Shown: piece after piece, positions 51,732 to 61,448 of the stretch
Numbering within the stretch: the stretch's first letter is position 1
Layout of the letters: every line of letters begins with the position of its first letter
Assembly (NCBI GenBank): GCA_050952465.1
Contig: JBMNKZ010000014.1
Span: 1 to 64,000 of the forward strand
Source of the DNA: DUPU01 sp050952465
Lineage (GTDB): Bacteria > Bacillota > Dehalobacteriia > Dehalobacteriales > Dehalobacteriaceae
Direction: 5' to 3'
Length of the DNA stretch: 64,000 bases
Notes under the pieces: model-generated
What the model was told of the DNA's origin: nothing
The model's database searches: none
Seen by the model: the letters and a program-made list of their open reading frames with translations, nothing else
Program-made: the position numbers and the translations under genes

Positions 51732-53888
51732 TTAAATCTTTTTTATCGGTGCGTATTTCAGGATAAATGTTTTAATCCCATTCTGGGGGAAAGCTACACT
51801 TATCTCCATATCTTCTCCCGCGCCATCGGTTTTTACAATTACTCCGGTGCCGAATTTGGCATGCTGCACCTTGTCTCCAAGATTCATTAAACCTGACGTC
51901 CCTTTAGTTCGGCTGGGGAAGGGAGACTTATGGCCGGACTCCTTTATCCCATGCATATTATGCCCATTTTCTTCCATGATCAATTCACCAGGTATTTCTT
52001 TCATAAATCGGGATTCACCGTTAAATTGACTATTACCCCATAACATCCGGTGATACGCCCGGCTGATATAAAGTCTTTCCCGAGCTCTGGTCATCCCTAC
52101 ATAACAAAGTCGCCTTTCCTCTTCCATCTCCTCAGGATCCAACATGGCTCGTCCATGGGGAAATACCCCTTCTTCCAAGCCCACCATAAAAACAACCGGG
52201 AACTCCAACCCTTTCGCTGTGTGCAGGGTCATCATGGTCACGGCTTCATCTTCTTCCCGATAAGAATCCAAGTCCGTGGCCAAGGAGACCTGAGCCAGAA
52301 AATTCTCCAAAGTAGGTTCTTCCGCAGTCTGGTCAAATTCCGCAGTCACAGACAAAAACTCCTGTAAGTTTTCCAAACGGCTTTCGCCCTCCGGGGAATT
52401 ATCCAAAGCTAATACCTTTTCATAACCGGTTACCTGCCACAGTTCTTGCACCAATTGAGTTAAAAACAAGCTGTCTTTTTTCTCCATTAAAAACTGCATC
52501 ATCTCATAAAAGCCTTTCAAGGCATTAACTGCCCGGGAAGACAATCCGTCAATAAGAGTTAGTTCACCTAAGGCAGAGTAAGTGCTGATTCCCAGCTTTG
52601 CCCCATAGGATTCCACCTTTTCCCAGGTGGAAGTGCCAATTCCTCTCTTCGGTTCATTAATAATTCTGGCCAGACTTACTCCGTCATGGGGGTTAAAAAG
52701 CACTTTTAAATAGGCTAAGGTGTCTTTGATTTCTTTTCTGTCATAAAATTTTATTCCCCCATAAATCCGGTAGGGGATCTTATATTTAATGAAGGCCTCT
52801 TCTAAAGCCCGGGATTGGGCATGGGTACGATAAAGGATTACACAATCCCGGTAGCTGACATGCTCCTGCTCATGCAGACTAAAAGCCGTTTCTGCCACAA
52901 AGGCTCCTTCCGCCCTTTCATCTTCCAAAGTCCGGTAAACAATTTTTGCTCCCCGACCTTGATCCGTCCAAAGATTCTTTTCTTTTCGCCCCGGATTATT
53001 TTTAATTACCGCATTAGCTGCATCAAGAATGTTTTGAGTGGAACGGTAATTCTGCTCCAGCTTAATTACTGCTGCATCCTGATAATCATGTTCGAAATCA
53101 AGGATATTTTGGATATCCGCACCCCGCCAGCGATAAATTGACTGATCCGGATCCCCCACCACACACAGATTCTGATGTTTTTCTGCCAGCATCTGAATTA
53201 AGCGATATTGGCTGTGGTTGGTATCTTGATACTCATCCACTAAAATATATTGAAACTTATGCTGATAATATCTTAAAACCTCCGGTTTTTTCCCGAAAAG
53301 CTCTACTGTCTTCATAATTAAATCATCAAAATCCAAAGCATTATTTTCCGTAAGTTTTTTCTGGTATAATTTATAGACATCCGCCGCCTTGGTTTCGAAA
53401 AAGTTTCCTGCCATCAGGCTGAATTTTTCCGCATCCCAACATTTATTTTTGGCGTTGCTGATGGCAGAGGCAATGGCCCGAGGCGTGAACTTTTTATCAT
53501 CTATATTTAACTCTTTTAAGCATTTCTTAATTAAAGTCTGTTGATCACTATCATCATAGATGACAAAATTCCGATTAAATCCCAGATGATTAATATCCTG
53601 ACGCAAAATTCTGACACAGGTGGCATGGAAAGTACCAATCCACATCCGCTGGCTGCCGCTTCCCACTAGTTTTTCAATACGCTCTCGCATCTCTTTAGCT
53701 GCCTTATTGGTAAAGGTAATGGCTAAGATATGAGAGGGGTCAACTCCTTTTTCCTCTATTAAATATGCCACTCGATGCACTAAGACTCTGGTTTTTCCCG
53801 ACCCGGCACCCGCCATAATCAATAGGGGACCTTCCGTGCATCTGACAGCACTCTGCTGCTGGGGATTCAAAGATGTAAGTAAATCCAT
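51732..53888 (-). CDS. pcrA: UvrD/PcrA-family ATP-dependent DNA helicase, 718 aa
   Basis: A superfamily 1A helicase for repair and replication. Seen: Walker A GAGSGKTRVLVHR, motif Ia AITFTNKAAKEM, Walker B LVDEYQDTN, motif III VVGDPDQSIYRWRGAD, EQNYRST, and motif V/VI with TLHTAKGLEF and YVGMTRARERL. The C-terminal 60 residues form the PcrA tail. AGAGGAGG precedes the ATG. It is the partner of ligA in the same transcript. Confidence 0.96.
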   Translation of the reverse strand: MDLLTSLNPQQQSAVRCTEGPLLIMAGAGSGKTRVLVHRVAYLIEEKGVDPSHILAITFTNKAAKEMRERIEKLVGSGSQRMWIGTFHATCVRILRQDINHLGFNRNFVIYDDSDQQTLIKKCLKELNIDDKKFTPRAIASAISNAKNKCWDAEKFSLMAGNFFETKAADVYKLYQKKLTENNALDFDDLIMKTVELFGKKPEVLRYYQHKFQYILVDEYQDTNHSQYRLIQMLAEKHQNLCVVGDPDQSIYRWRGADIQNILDFEHDYQDAAVIKLEQNYRSTQNILDAANAVIKNNPGRKEKNLWTDQGRGAKIVYRTLEDERAEGAFVAETAFSLHEQEHVSYRDCVILYRTHAQSRALEEAFIKYKIPYRIYGGIKFYDRKEIKDTLAYLKVLFNPHDGVSLARIINEPKRGIGTSTWEKVESYGAKLGISTYSALGELTLIDGLSSRAVNALKGFYEMMQFLMEKKDSLFLTQLVQELWQVTGYEKVLALDNSPEGESRLENLQEFLSVTAEFDQTAEEPTLENFLAQVSLATDLDSYREEDEAVTMMTLHTAKGLEFPVVFMVGLEEGVFPHGRAMLDPEEMEEERRLCYVGMTRARERLYISRAYHRMLWGNSQFNGESRFMKEIPGELIMEENGHNMHGIKESGHKSPFPSRTKGTSGLMNLGDKVQHAKFGTGVIVKTDGAGEDMEISVAFPQNGIKTFILKYAPIKKI

Positions 53889-53949
53889 AACGTCCTCCTC
53901 TAACTCGATACTGGATTATTTCGCCGTAACGAAATAAAAATCCTCTAAA

Positions 53950-53973
53950 ACACAAAACCAGCCTGAAGGCTGG
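53950..53973 (-). terminator. Terminator after yerC
   Basis: Stem CCAGCC / GGCTGG with a 4-base loop, followed on the minus strand by TTTTGTGTTTT. It lies 4 bases after the yerC stop, so pcrA probably has its own promoter or is read through. Confidence 0.78.
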
Positions 53974-53977
53974 CAGG

Positions 53978-54286
53978 TCACTTTTCGGTATTTTTACCCT
54001 GTAATCTGTTAAGCACTAATCGATAACCGTCGGCTCCATAGTTTAAACACCTTTTGACCCTACTGATGGTGGCAGTGCTGGCCCCGGTTACTTCCGCGAT
54101 TTTAATATATGTTTCATTTTTGTCTAACATCTTTGCTACTTCCAACCTTTGAGCCAAGGATTTTATCTCTCCAATTGTGGCCAGGTCTTCAAAAAATCTA
54201 TAATATTCTTCTTTATTCTTTAAAAGCATCAGTGCTTCAAATAAGTCATCGATAATGGGATCCTTCCATTTAATATGTGTACCCAT
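53978..54286 (-). CDS. yerC: YerC/YecD-family TrpR-like DNA-binding protein, 102 aa
   Basis: The TrpR superfamily helix-turn-helix (IAEVTGASTATISRVKRCLNYG) is preceded by the conserved FFEDLATIGEIKSLAQRLEVAKML. The family is found beside pcrA-ligA in Firmicutes; its regulatory target is unknown, and it is unlikely to sense tryptophan since the ligand site is not conserved. The start is ATG 54286, behind GAAGGAGG. Confidence 0.92.
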   Translation of the reverse strand: MGTHIKWKDPIIDDLFEALMLLKNKEEYYRFFEDLATIGEIKSLAQRLEVAKMLDKNETYIKIAEVTGASTATISRVKRCLNYGADGYRLVLNRLQGKNTEK

Positions 54287-54418
54287 TTTACAGCCTCCTT
54301 CGTTCCTCTAAACATCTAGCACTCATATACCTTAATATCTTCCTTCCATAAAAAAAGATAAATTCCTGCTTAACATTAAAAATTCGGAATAAAAATTCCA
54401 TCTGATGCTAAACTTTGT

Positions 54419-54649
54419 TTATAGTAGGATCTTATTCAGCCAAGTAGTAAAAGGCGCAAAAACTATTTCCATGATCTTTGCCGGATTGGGCACCGGGAGA
54501 TCCAGAATTACGGCAAAGGATAACCCGGCCCCTGTTAATAAAAGGAGAGAAAAAACCCCCAATTCCTTCCACATTTTTTCCTTCACCAGGCGGGGTACTT
54601 CTATGGCAATGATCACAATAAAAACAACAGACAATGCTAATATCTGCAT
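54419..54649 (-). CDS. Small membrane protein at the end of the ger operon, 76 aa
   Basis: Two hydrophobic segments (about residues 3-20 and 33-51) with a basic loop between them. It begins after AAGGAG, 11 bases after the gerC stop. Small membrane proteins of this type are found at the end of some ger operons and have been proposed to modulate germinant receptors; I have no sequence evidence for its function. Confidence 0.72.
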   Translation of the reverse strand: MQILALSVVFIVIIAIEVPRLVKEKMWKELGVFSLLLLTGAGLSFAVILDLPVPNPAKIMEIVFAPFTTWLNKILL

Positions 54650-54659
54650 CTAAATCTCC

Positions 54660-55910
54660 TTACTTTACAACAATACTGTCTGAGGTAAGACCGGTTCGGC
54701 GCACATTAGCTGTTACTTCCACCTGTACTTGGACGTCGGGAAAAACCTCCGGCCATCTTTCATCCAGGTTGTTTTCTTTCCAATACTTAAGCTGTTGACG
54801 ATGAAAATGTGTGCCCAAGCCAAATATGTCCGATTCAAGTTCTTGTTGGCATTTGTTAAGGGCCAGCATTACTTCTTTCCTAATTGCTTCCTCATATCCC
54901 TGGTCCACCAATTCGATAAATTTCGGTGTTATTTCCGTACCGGTTTTGGAAAACTCATCAATATTCCCTTCTGTATCGATTCTGACAATGGCCACCGGTT
55001 TTCCCTGGATAATTTTTGCCTCAATTTTTGAATTAGACCGGGTCATTTCCACCGTTACCTTTACCGGCTTTTTGGTTTCAGAATTCTCTACCTCGAAGGT
55101 AAGAATGCCTTTTTTAACTTTTCCTATAATCCAAAGGAAACCTTTTGTTTCCGTATCCCCCAGTTCTCCCACCATTTTATCCCCTTTAAAAACAGCTACT
55201 CCTTTTAAGCGGGCAATTTTTTTCGGCTGCGAAGAACCGTTTCCCTGACTTTCCCCGATTGCATCGGGAGATATCTCTCTAATCTCCAGTAGAGGAAGTA
55301 CCGCCTCTTTACCTTTAGTGGTCAAATCAACCATAAAATCTTTTAAAGCTACGGCATAGGATTTAGAAGCCCTAGGGGCACTTAAGGTAAGGAGATCTGT
55401 GATCTCTTCGGCTAAAATACTGGTCAGTTCCGGCTGGATACTAAAGGTATCTAAAGCTGTTCCTTCTGATGCAACCAAAACCCAATTCCTTAATCTGATT
55501 CCCTCATTTCTTGACAGAAAATCAAGAGTATCTTCTATCCCTTCTTGAGCTTTTTCTTTTCCGAAGACAATGATACGGGAATGGCCCAGAAAAAGCCTTT
55601 TAGCCGTTGTTGTGGCTAGGTTCCTTCTGGCATCTTCCACACTATTTCCCTGTCCGAAATTTACCCATCCCGGTATTTGACCGTTTGATCCACCTTCCAT
55701 TCCTCCGGTTCCTCCGCCCCCACCGGTTTTAGGTGGTTTTAACACCGAAACGGAAAAGAGGATCTTACCAGGATCTCCCTTAACTTTGTCAATCCCAATA
55801 GCGGAAGCAATGGCTAAGTTTTCTACCTCTATCCGGCTCCAACAGCCGCTAATTATTATCGATATGAAAAAAAGCAAAATAATAAAGAAAATTTTTATTG
55901 ATCTATTCAT
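54660..55910 (-). CDS. gerC: Germinant receptor subunit C, lipoprotein, 416 aa
   Basis: A Ger(x)C-family protein of the spore inner membrane. The signal peptide ends in a lipobox (IIISGCWSR, lipidated cysteine about residue 23). The conserved start EVENLAIASAIGIDK follows, and the C-terminal domain is complete. The ATG overlaps the gerA stop by 4 bases. One odd feature is a glycine-rich stretch at about residues 62-75 (GGGGGTGGMEGG). Which germinant it responds to cannot be told. Confidence 0.93.
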   Translation of the reverse strand: MNRSIKIFFIILLFFISIIISGCWSRIEVENLAIASAIGIDKVKGDPGKILFSVSVLKPPKTGGGGGTGGMEGGSNGQIPGWVNFGQGNSVEDARRNLATTTAKRLFLGHSRIIVFGKEKAQEGIEDTLDFLSRNEGIRLRNWVLVASEGTALDTFSIQPELTSILAEEITDLLTLSAPRASKSYAVALKDFMVDLTTKGKEAVLPLLEIREISPDAIGESQGNGSSQPKKIARLKGVAVFKGDKMVGELGDTETKGFLWIIGKVKKGILTFEVENSETKKPVKVTVEMTRSNSKIEAKIIQGKPVAIVRIDTEGNIDEFSKTGTEITPKFIELVDQGYEEAIRKEVMLALNKCQQELESDIFGLGTHFHRQQLKYWKENNLDERWPEVFPDVQVQVEVTANVRRTGLTSDSIVVK

Positions 55911-57499
55911 GATTTCTTCTCTCTTTTCTTGGGAGGACGGGGCATCTGTCCAAATTTTTGCCGGCTAGGTTCTTTATAGCCAATAACCCGGGGTCGGGTA
56001 AACATGGCCCACCAGGGTGCTCTCATAGGTACGTCCTTTAAATCTCGCACAGAAAGGGGGGCGATGGGAGATAAATAAGGTGCCCCAAAAGATCTTAAAG
56101 AACAAAGGTGAATCAAAATCACCAGTAAAACCGCCATCACTCCAAAAAGCCCCAGGGTAGCCGCTAAAAACATAATCGGGAAACGCAATATCCTAATAGC
56201 TTCCGTGGCATGGGCCGTGGGCAGGGAAAAGCTGGCCATGGCCGTTAAGGCCACCACGATTAACATCGCCGGGGACACTAACCCGGCAGACACTGCGGCT
56301 TGGCCCACGACCAAACCACCGATAATGGAAACTGCCTGGCCCATAGGCCGAGGTAATCTTAGGCCTGCTTCCCGGAGAATCTCAAAAGCCAATTCCATTA
56401 ACAGTGCTTCGACTAAAGCAGGAAACGGCACTCCTTCCCGGGCTTGGGCAATGGAAACTAGCAAAGGAGTTGGCAGCATTTCCTGGTGAAAGGTAGTTAT
56501 AGCGATATAAAAAGAAGGCAAAAGCAAAGCTATATTTAAGGTTGCCAAGCGTAGTATCCTTAAAGCAGATGCCTGGTAAGGCCGCATATAATAATCTTCC
56601 GGGGTTTGGAGAAACTGAAGAAACAATACCGGAATAAGCAGCACGAATGGAGTATTATCCACCAGGATTGCTATCCGCCCCTCCAGGAGATTGCCGCATA
56701 CCTTGTCCGGCCTCTCGGTTACGTCCACTTGGGGGAAAATAGACCAAGGATCATCCTCAATAAATTGTTCCAGGTATCCGGATTCTAAAACACTGTCGGT
56801 TTCAATACGTTTGATCCGGTTTTTGGCTTCTTCCACTACCTTCTCATTGGCAATCCCTTCAATATAAGCGATAATGACCGAGGTTTTCGTAATGGACCCC
56901 ACCTCAAGGGATTCCATTTTTAAGCGGGAGCTTTTTATCCGGCGCCTGATCAATGAGGTGTTGGTGCGGATAGTTTCCGTAAAACCGTCCCTGGGCCCCC
57001 GGACTAAGGGCTCCGCCTGAGGTTCCGTTACACTCCGGGACTGCCAGCCTCGGGAACTGATGACCAGTCCTTCCGGTTCTCCGTCAATTATGAGGATAAT
57101 ATCTCCCGACAATACGAAATCAACAAGTTTGGCCATTTGACTTTCCGGTTTAACCTCCGGTATGGAAATCACATGATCTTTCGCATGTTTTATAGGCGGT
57201 TCTTGAATTGCGGCTTTGTCATTTAAATAACGCACCATTAATTGCCTGACAGTAAGTTCTCCTATTATAAAACTGGACATCCCGTCTAAATAGATCATCA
57301 GTACCCGGATAGATTTAGGAGTGGTAATTTCAAAATTTCTGAATACCACATCAGAGCATTTATTAAAAATCTCCCGAAAATATTTCTCATTTTTAGCTAG
57401 GCTTTGATAAAGTACCTGTTTTTCACTCTCTCCTTTTTGATCCGGTTTTTCCTGGTTTAAGAGTGATTTAAATTTTTCTTTCAATTTTTTAAACACCAT
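55907..57499 (-). CDS. gerA: Germinant receptor subunit A, 530 aa
   Basis: The GerA-family receptor protein. The N-terminal 260 residues are soluble with the typical DVVFR and RRIKSSRLKMESLEVG. The C-terminal half has about five membrane segments with LLEGRIAILVDNTPFVLLIP, ITTFHQEMLPTPLL and the ILRFPIMFLAATLGLFG. The start is ATG 57499, behind GGGGGAAAG, and overlaps gerB by 11 bases. Operon order is gerB-gerA-gerC, a common clostridial rearrangement. Confidence 0.94.
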   Translation of the reverse strand: MVFKKLKEKFKSLLNQEKPDQKGESEKQVLYQSLAKNEKYFREIFNKCSDVVFRNFEITTPKSIRVLMIYLDGMSSFIIGELTVRQLMVRYLNDKAAIQEPPIKHAKDHVISIPEVKPESQMAKLVDFVLSGDIILIIDGEPEGLVISSRGWQSRSVTEPQAEPLVRGPRDGFTETIRTNTSLIRRRIKSSRLKMESLEVGSITKTSVIIAYIEGIANEKVVEEAKNRIKRIETDSVLESGYLEQFIEDDPWSIFPQVDVTERPDKVCGNLLEGRIAILVDNTPFVLLIPVLFLQFLQTPEDYYMRPYQASALRILRLATLNIALLLPSFYIAITTFHQEMLPTPLLVSIAQAREGVPFPALVEALLMELAFEILREAGLRLPRPMGQAVSIIGGLVVGQAAVSAGLVSPAMLIVVALTAMASFSLPTAHATEAIRILRFPIMFLAATLGLFGVMAVLLVILIHLCSLRSFGAPYLSPIAPLSVRDLKDVPMRAPWWAMFTRPRVIGYKEPSRQKFGQMPRPPKKREKKS

Positions 57500-58601
57500 T
57501 CGTCTTTCCCCCTTTCTTTTTATGTAAACCCCGGAGAAAAATTAAACCTAGAAGACCACAAGGAAGAAAGTACTCAAATAACAAGGTCAGGGGAAGCACG
57601 ACTTTAGGGAATAAGTTATCAAAAACAACCATATTAGGAGCAACGATAATCACCAATGCCCCAATTATGATGCCCAGGGGGTATACTGTACATCTATAAT
57701 CCATTAAACCCAAGAGTTCACTTAATATAAGACAAAGACAATAATAAAAAACACCGATTTTTATAAAGACCCCGGCAATCCAAACTGCCATAAAAACAGC
57801 ATCCAGCCTGGTAATAAAACCTGCCAAATCAATATACTCCACCAAAGCAAAGGTAGGAAAGCGCAGGGTAACCACCAAAGGGCCAAAAATTGAAGTAGAA
57901 GCTATGGTTAAAGACAGTAATAATAAAACTATGACCACCGCGACTTGCAGCATAGATCTTAACCCTTGCTCCGGTTTATTGAGATAGGGCCAGATAAAAA
58001 GCATTAATACAAACTGCCCTCGCCAGATGGAGGGATAAAGAGTTGCGTGGAGCACAGGTTTAAAGCCATTTTCCAAAAAAGGCTTCAGAAAAGAAAAATC
58101 CATTTCCCCCACTAATAGTAATAAAATAATGGCAAAAGAGATGAGAAAAATTGGTGTAATAAAGGTGGCAGCCCGGGCTAAGACTTCCAAGCCCGCTTTT
58201 ACAGCCCAAGCACCTAATAATAAGATCACAATAATAAATACTTCTATGGGGGTGTCCGGCATAAAAGTAGTGAGCAAGAACTCTGCCACTGTCCTGGTAA
58301 TCATGGCTGTAATAAAGATCAGATACCAGATATAACCTAAGATAATTAGGATGCCCAGATATTTTCCTGTAATTTTCCTGATATAGGTTACAATACTTTG
58401 TTGGGGAAAGCTTTTTCCGATGCGGTCAATAACCAATATTAATAAAATATGAGGAAAAGTAGCTAAGGCCACAGCCATCCAGGTATCCGCTCCGGCAAAC
58501 CGTGCCGTAAGGGATGGCATTACCAAATTAGCCGTCCCTAAAACTGTCAACCCCATTAAAAACCCAGCTTGCCCGGGAGTTATCTTTCCTGATTCCAGCA
58601 T
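57489..58601 (-). CDS. gerB: Germinant receptor subunit B, spore germination permease, 370 aa
   Basis: An APC-superfamily protein with about 10 membrane helices, first QAGFLMGLTVLGTANLVMPSL. The GerB family binds the germinant in its transport-like pore. The length is normal. It is the first gene of the operon, and AGGAG lies 6 bases before the ATG. Confidence 0.94.
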   Translation of the reverse strand: MLESGKITPGQAGFLMGLTVLGTANLVMPSLTARFAGADTWMAVALATFPHILLILVIDRIGKSFPQQSIVTYIRKITGKYLGILIILGYIWYLIFITAMITRTVAEFLLTTFMPDTPIEVFIIVILLLGAWAVKAGLEVLARAATFITPIFLISFAIILLLLVGEMDFSFLKPFLENGFKPVLHATLYPSIWRGQFVLMLFIWPYLNKPEQGLRSMLQVAVVIVLLLLSLTIASTSIFGPLVVTLRFPTFALVEYIDLAGFITRLDAVFMAVWIAGVFIKIGVFYYCLCLILSELLGLMDYRCTVYPLGIIIGALVIIVAPNMVVFDNLFPKVVLPLTLLFEYFLPCGLLGLIFLRGLHKKKGGKTNGV

Positions 58602-58666
58602 TTTTTGACTCCTAAGATAAATACTTCAACTTTTAGTTTTTTCCAAACTAAATAAATTATACTAAT

Positions 58667-58692
58667 AAAAAAACCTCCCTCATTGAGGAAGG
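58667..58692 (-). terminator. Terminator after lplA
   Basis: Stem CCTTCCTC / GAGGGAGG (one G-U pair) with a 3-base loop, then seven T on the minus strand. Confidence 0.9.
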
Positions 58693-58710
58693 TGTACCCC
58701 CTAATTTTAT

Positions 58711-59706
58711 TTAAATCTCGATACTTGTTATCCACTTAACTAAATCTGCAATCATTGTACCGCTCTTTGTTTCATCAGCCATGCTTTCCAAGGCGGAAAC
58801 AAGAGCTTCCTTTTCTAAAGAAAGGCCCTTCAGCACCTGGGGTATTTTTCGGATTAATTCTTCATCCATGGCATCAGAATAAACGGTACAGGAATCAACT
58901 TTTCCGTTATGGAGACGAAAACCAAAGTCAATTTCTCCCCAGTTAAAACGTTCTGATAAGGTTAAGTCAAAGGTGGGTGACTGGCCGAAACGCCATTCCC
59001 AAGAAGCATATTTAGTATAATTTGCTAAGATTTCAGGATCCTTTTCATTAATAGAAATTTCTACCGGCCGCCCGTAAGATTCTCCAAAACTTTCCGCTAA
59101 ACTTTCCTTAACCGCGGTTACAGTAATCCGATCAGAAACTTCTGCCAGGTTGACTACCCTAGACCGGACAGAATCCACTCCCTTTGATTTCATTTTCTTT
59201 TTAGAGGGCTGAAGGTAACGACTAAGCTTCTCCATATCTGTCTTGATCAGAATTGCTCCATGATGATAAGCTGATTGGCCCTGATAATAATAAGCATGAC
59301 CGGAGAATTTACGACCGTCCAACATGAGATCATTGCGTCCGGAAAATTCCGCATTCACGCCCAATTTCCTTAAAGCCTGTAAAATCACGGATAACTGCCT
59401 TTCCAATTCATAATGTTTCTTAGTAGTGAGAAAGGTAAAATTTAAGTTACCCAGATCGTGAAAAACAGCTCCTCCCCCGGAAAGCCTTCGGGCCAGCTTG
59501 CCCCCGTCCTTTTCCAACTGCTCCCAGGCACATTCTTTCCAGGCATTTTGATTCCGGCCGATGACCACTGTTTGGTCGTTTTGCCAAAGGTAAAGAATCA
59601 CTTCGTGGTCATGAACATGATTCAATAAATATTCCTCCACCGCTAAATTAAACCAAGGGTCATAAGAGTGTGAGTAGACAATTTTTGTGTCCAGTTTTTC
59701 CGTCAT
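58711..59706 (-). CDS. lplA: Lipoate--protein ligase, 331 aa
   Basis: Attaches lipoate to the H protein of glycine cleavage or to 2-oxoacid dehydrogenases. Seen: the RRLSGGGAVFHDLGNLNF motif, the GRNDLMLDGRKFSGHAYY region with the lipoyl-AMP binding residues, the KGVDSVRSRVVNL patch, and a C-terminal accessory domain (about 245-331) as in full-length LplA. The ATG follows TGAGGTG. It is 89 bases after lpdA and belongs to the glycine cleavage block. Confidence 0.94.
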   Translation of the reverse strand: MTEKLDTKIVYSHSYDPWFNLAVEEYLLNHVHDHEVILYLWQNDQTVVIGRNQNAWKECAWEQLEKDGGKLARRLSGGGAVFHDLGNLNFTFLTTKKHYELERQLSVILQALRKLGVNAEFSGRNDLMLDGRKFSGHAYYYQGQSAYHHGAILIKTDMEKLSRYLQPSKKKMKSKGVDSVRSRVVNLAEVSDRITVTAVKESLAESFGESYGRPVEISINEKDPEILANYTKYASWEWRFGQSPTFDLTLSERFNWGEIDFGFRLHNGKVDSCTVYSDAMDEELIRKIPQVLKGLSLEKEALVSALESMADETKSGTMIADLVKWITSIEI

Positions 59707-59730
59707 TTTTTCACCTCACTAAAATTGTAC

Positions 59731-59752
59731 CGGGGGAATTATGATTCGCCCG
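59731..59752. repeat. Degenerate GATTC palindrome
   Basis: CGGGGGAAT-TAT-GATTCGCCCG, an imperfect version of the palindrome at 20182 and 37969, between lplA and lpdA. Confidence 0.55.
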
Positions 59753-59795
59753 CTGTTTTGAACGCCCCGCAATTTCCGATGTACACGGAGATACC

Positions 59796-61196
59796 TTATC
59801 TTCCGCCGGGCATAATATGAATGGCCTTATTCTCTATCCCAGCGACAGCTTCCATGACACTTTCCGCCAGAGTAGGATGGGCATGAATGGCGCGCCCCAT
59901 CTCCCCGGTGGTTAAACCATGTTCCACGGCCAGCACGCCTTCATGGATCAAATCACTGGCATGAGGACCTAAAATATGCACCCCAATTACTTTTTTTGTC
60001 TCTTCTTCCGCTACAACTTTCACCAAACCATCAGTTTCTCCCATGGTTAAGGCCTTGCCGTTGGCAACAAACATAAACTTGCCGGTAAGGTAGGAAATAC
60101 CCCGTTCTTTTGCAGCTTCTTCCGTTAATCCTACCGAGGCAATCTCCGGGAAAGAGAACACACAGGAAGGTACGGCATCATAATTAATGTGTCCTTCCAG
60201 GCCCAGCATATTTTCCACAGCTGCTTTGCCTTCATCGGAAGCAACATGAGCCAGCATTTGGCCGCCAATCACGTCACCAATGGCATAAATTCCGGGCACC
60301 GATGTCTCAAAGCGGCTGTTAACTTTAATGCCGCGCCGATCATAAGCCACGCCGACTTCGTCCAGATTAAGACCATCAATATTGATTGATCTTCCGGCAG
60401 AAACCAGTACCATTTCTCCGAAAAATTCCTGTTCTCCTTTTTTTCCTTCCGCCAAGACCTTAAGTTCTCCGTTTTCTTCCTTTATTTCTTTAACTTTGAT
60501 ACCTGTTTCAATTTTGATGCCCTGTTTCTTTAAATACATGGCCGCTCTTTTTACAATCTCTTCATCAACAGGAGGAAGAATTCGGGGCAGAAACTCAACT
60601 ACCGTCACCTGAGTCCCAAAAGAATTGAAGATACCGGCAAATTCAATGCCCACCACACCTCCGCCGATAATTACCATGCTCTTGGGAACATGATCCAGTT
60701 CTAACGCTTCATTGCTGGTGATCACACCAGGTAAATCCAGACCGGCAATGGGAATTTTCGCCGGCAGCGAACCGGTGGCAATAAGGATATTCTTGGCTTT
60801 AATCAATTCTTTGCCGCCGGTAGGGGTAGTAACAGCCACCGTGTTTCTATCCACTAGGCTGCCTCTTCCCGATATTACCTCCACCCGGTTTCCTTTTAGT
60901 AATTGCTCCACCCCGGAACAGAGGCGGCTAACCACATTTTGTTTTCTCTCTTGAACTTTCTGCATATTCAATGAATACTCTTTGAGTTCAATGCCGAAGT
61001 GTGAGGATTTATTCAAAGTATGCATAATTTGGGCGTTTTTATATAAAGCCTTGGTGGGAATACAACCCCTGTTTAAGCAGGTTCCACCCACCTTGTCATC
61101 TTCAACTAAAGTAACCTTTGCTCCCAGCTGGGCTGCGCGAATCGCCGCCACATATCCTCCGGGGCCGCCGCCAATCACCACTAAATCTTTGTCCAT
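59796..61196 (-). CDS. lpdA: Dihydrolipoamide dehydrogenase, 466 aa
   Basis: Reoxidises the lipoyl group (L protein of glycine cleavage). FAD-binding VVIGGGPGGYVAAIRAAQLG, redox-active CLNRGC disulfide, NAD domain VIIGGGVVGIEFAGIF, and the C-terminal HAHPTLAE histidine are all present. The length is normal. GAGGAG precedes the ATG. It lies downstream of gcvPB and upstream of lplA. Confidence 0.96.
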   Translation of the reverse strand: MDKDLVVIGGGPGGYVAAIRAAQLGAKVTLVEDDKVGGTCLNRGCIPTKALYKNAQIMHTLNKSSHFGIELKEYSLNMQKVQERKQNVVSRLCSGVEQLLKGNRVEVISGRGSLVDRNTVAVTTPTGGKELIKAKNILIATGSLPAKIPIAGLDLPGVITSNEALELDHVPKSMVIIGGGVVGIEFAGIFNSFGTQVTVVEFLPRILPPVDEEIVKRAAMYLKKQGIKIETGIKVKEIKEENGELKVLAEGKKGEQEFFGEMVLVSAGRSINIDGLNLDEVGVAYDRRGIKVNSRFETSVPGIYAIGDVIGGQMLAHVASDEGKAAVENMLGLEGHINYDAVPSCVFSFPEIASVGLTEEAAKERGISYLTGKFMFVANGKALTMGETDGLVKVVAEEETKKVIGVHILGPHASDLIHEGVLAVEHGLTTGEMGRAIHAHPTLAESVMEAVAGIENKAIHIMPGGR

Positions 61197-61302
61197 TTTA
61201 TCATCTCCTCACATATTAGCCATCCTGCAATCATCTATATCTTTCAGCATCTATATCTTTTTTTATACCATCCTAAACATAGCGAAGAATCTAGAATTGC
61301 AA

Positions 61303-61323
61303 GGGTTGCATACCATGCAACCC
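61303..61323. repeat. TGCA palindrome, hairpin 1
   Basis: A perfect 9-bp inverted repeat with a 3-base spacer, GGGTTGCAT / ATGCAACCC. It shares its core with the hairpins at 6768 and 61381. Confidence 0.72.
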
Positions 61324-61380
61324 AGATACATCTACATCATTTGTAATAATCCAATCATTTAATGCAACATAATTATTTCA

Positions 61381-61406
61381 TGGGGGCTGCATACATGCAA
61401 CCCCCA
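61381..61406. repeat. TGCA palindrome, hairpin 2
   Basis: TGGGGGCTGCAT / ATGCAACCCCCA, an 11-bp stem with one mismatch. On the minus strand it comes first after gcvPB and may act as its 3' hairpin. Confidence 0.72.
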
Positions 61407-61448
61407 TATACCACTATCATTTTATTGAAGAAGCATATTATTGAACCC

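Larger units (their letters stand above)
61197..61448. other. Intergenic region with two palindromic hairpins
   Basis: Between gcvPB and lpdA are two hairpins: GGGTTGCAT-acc-ATGCAACCC (61303-61323) and TGGGGG-TGCAT / ATGCA-CCCCCA (61381-61406). Neither is followed by a clear T run in either direction. They may be 3' stabilisers or repeat copies. The rest is featureless. Confidence 0.7.
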
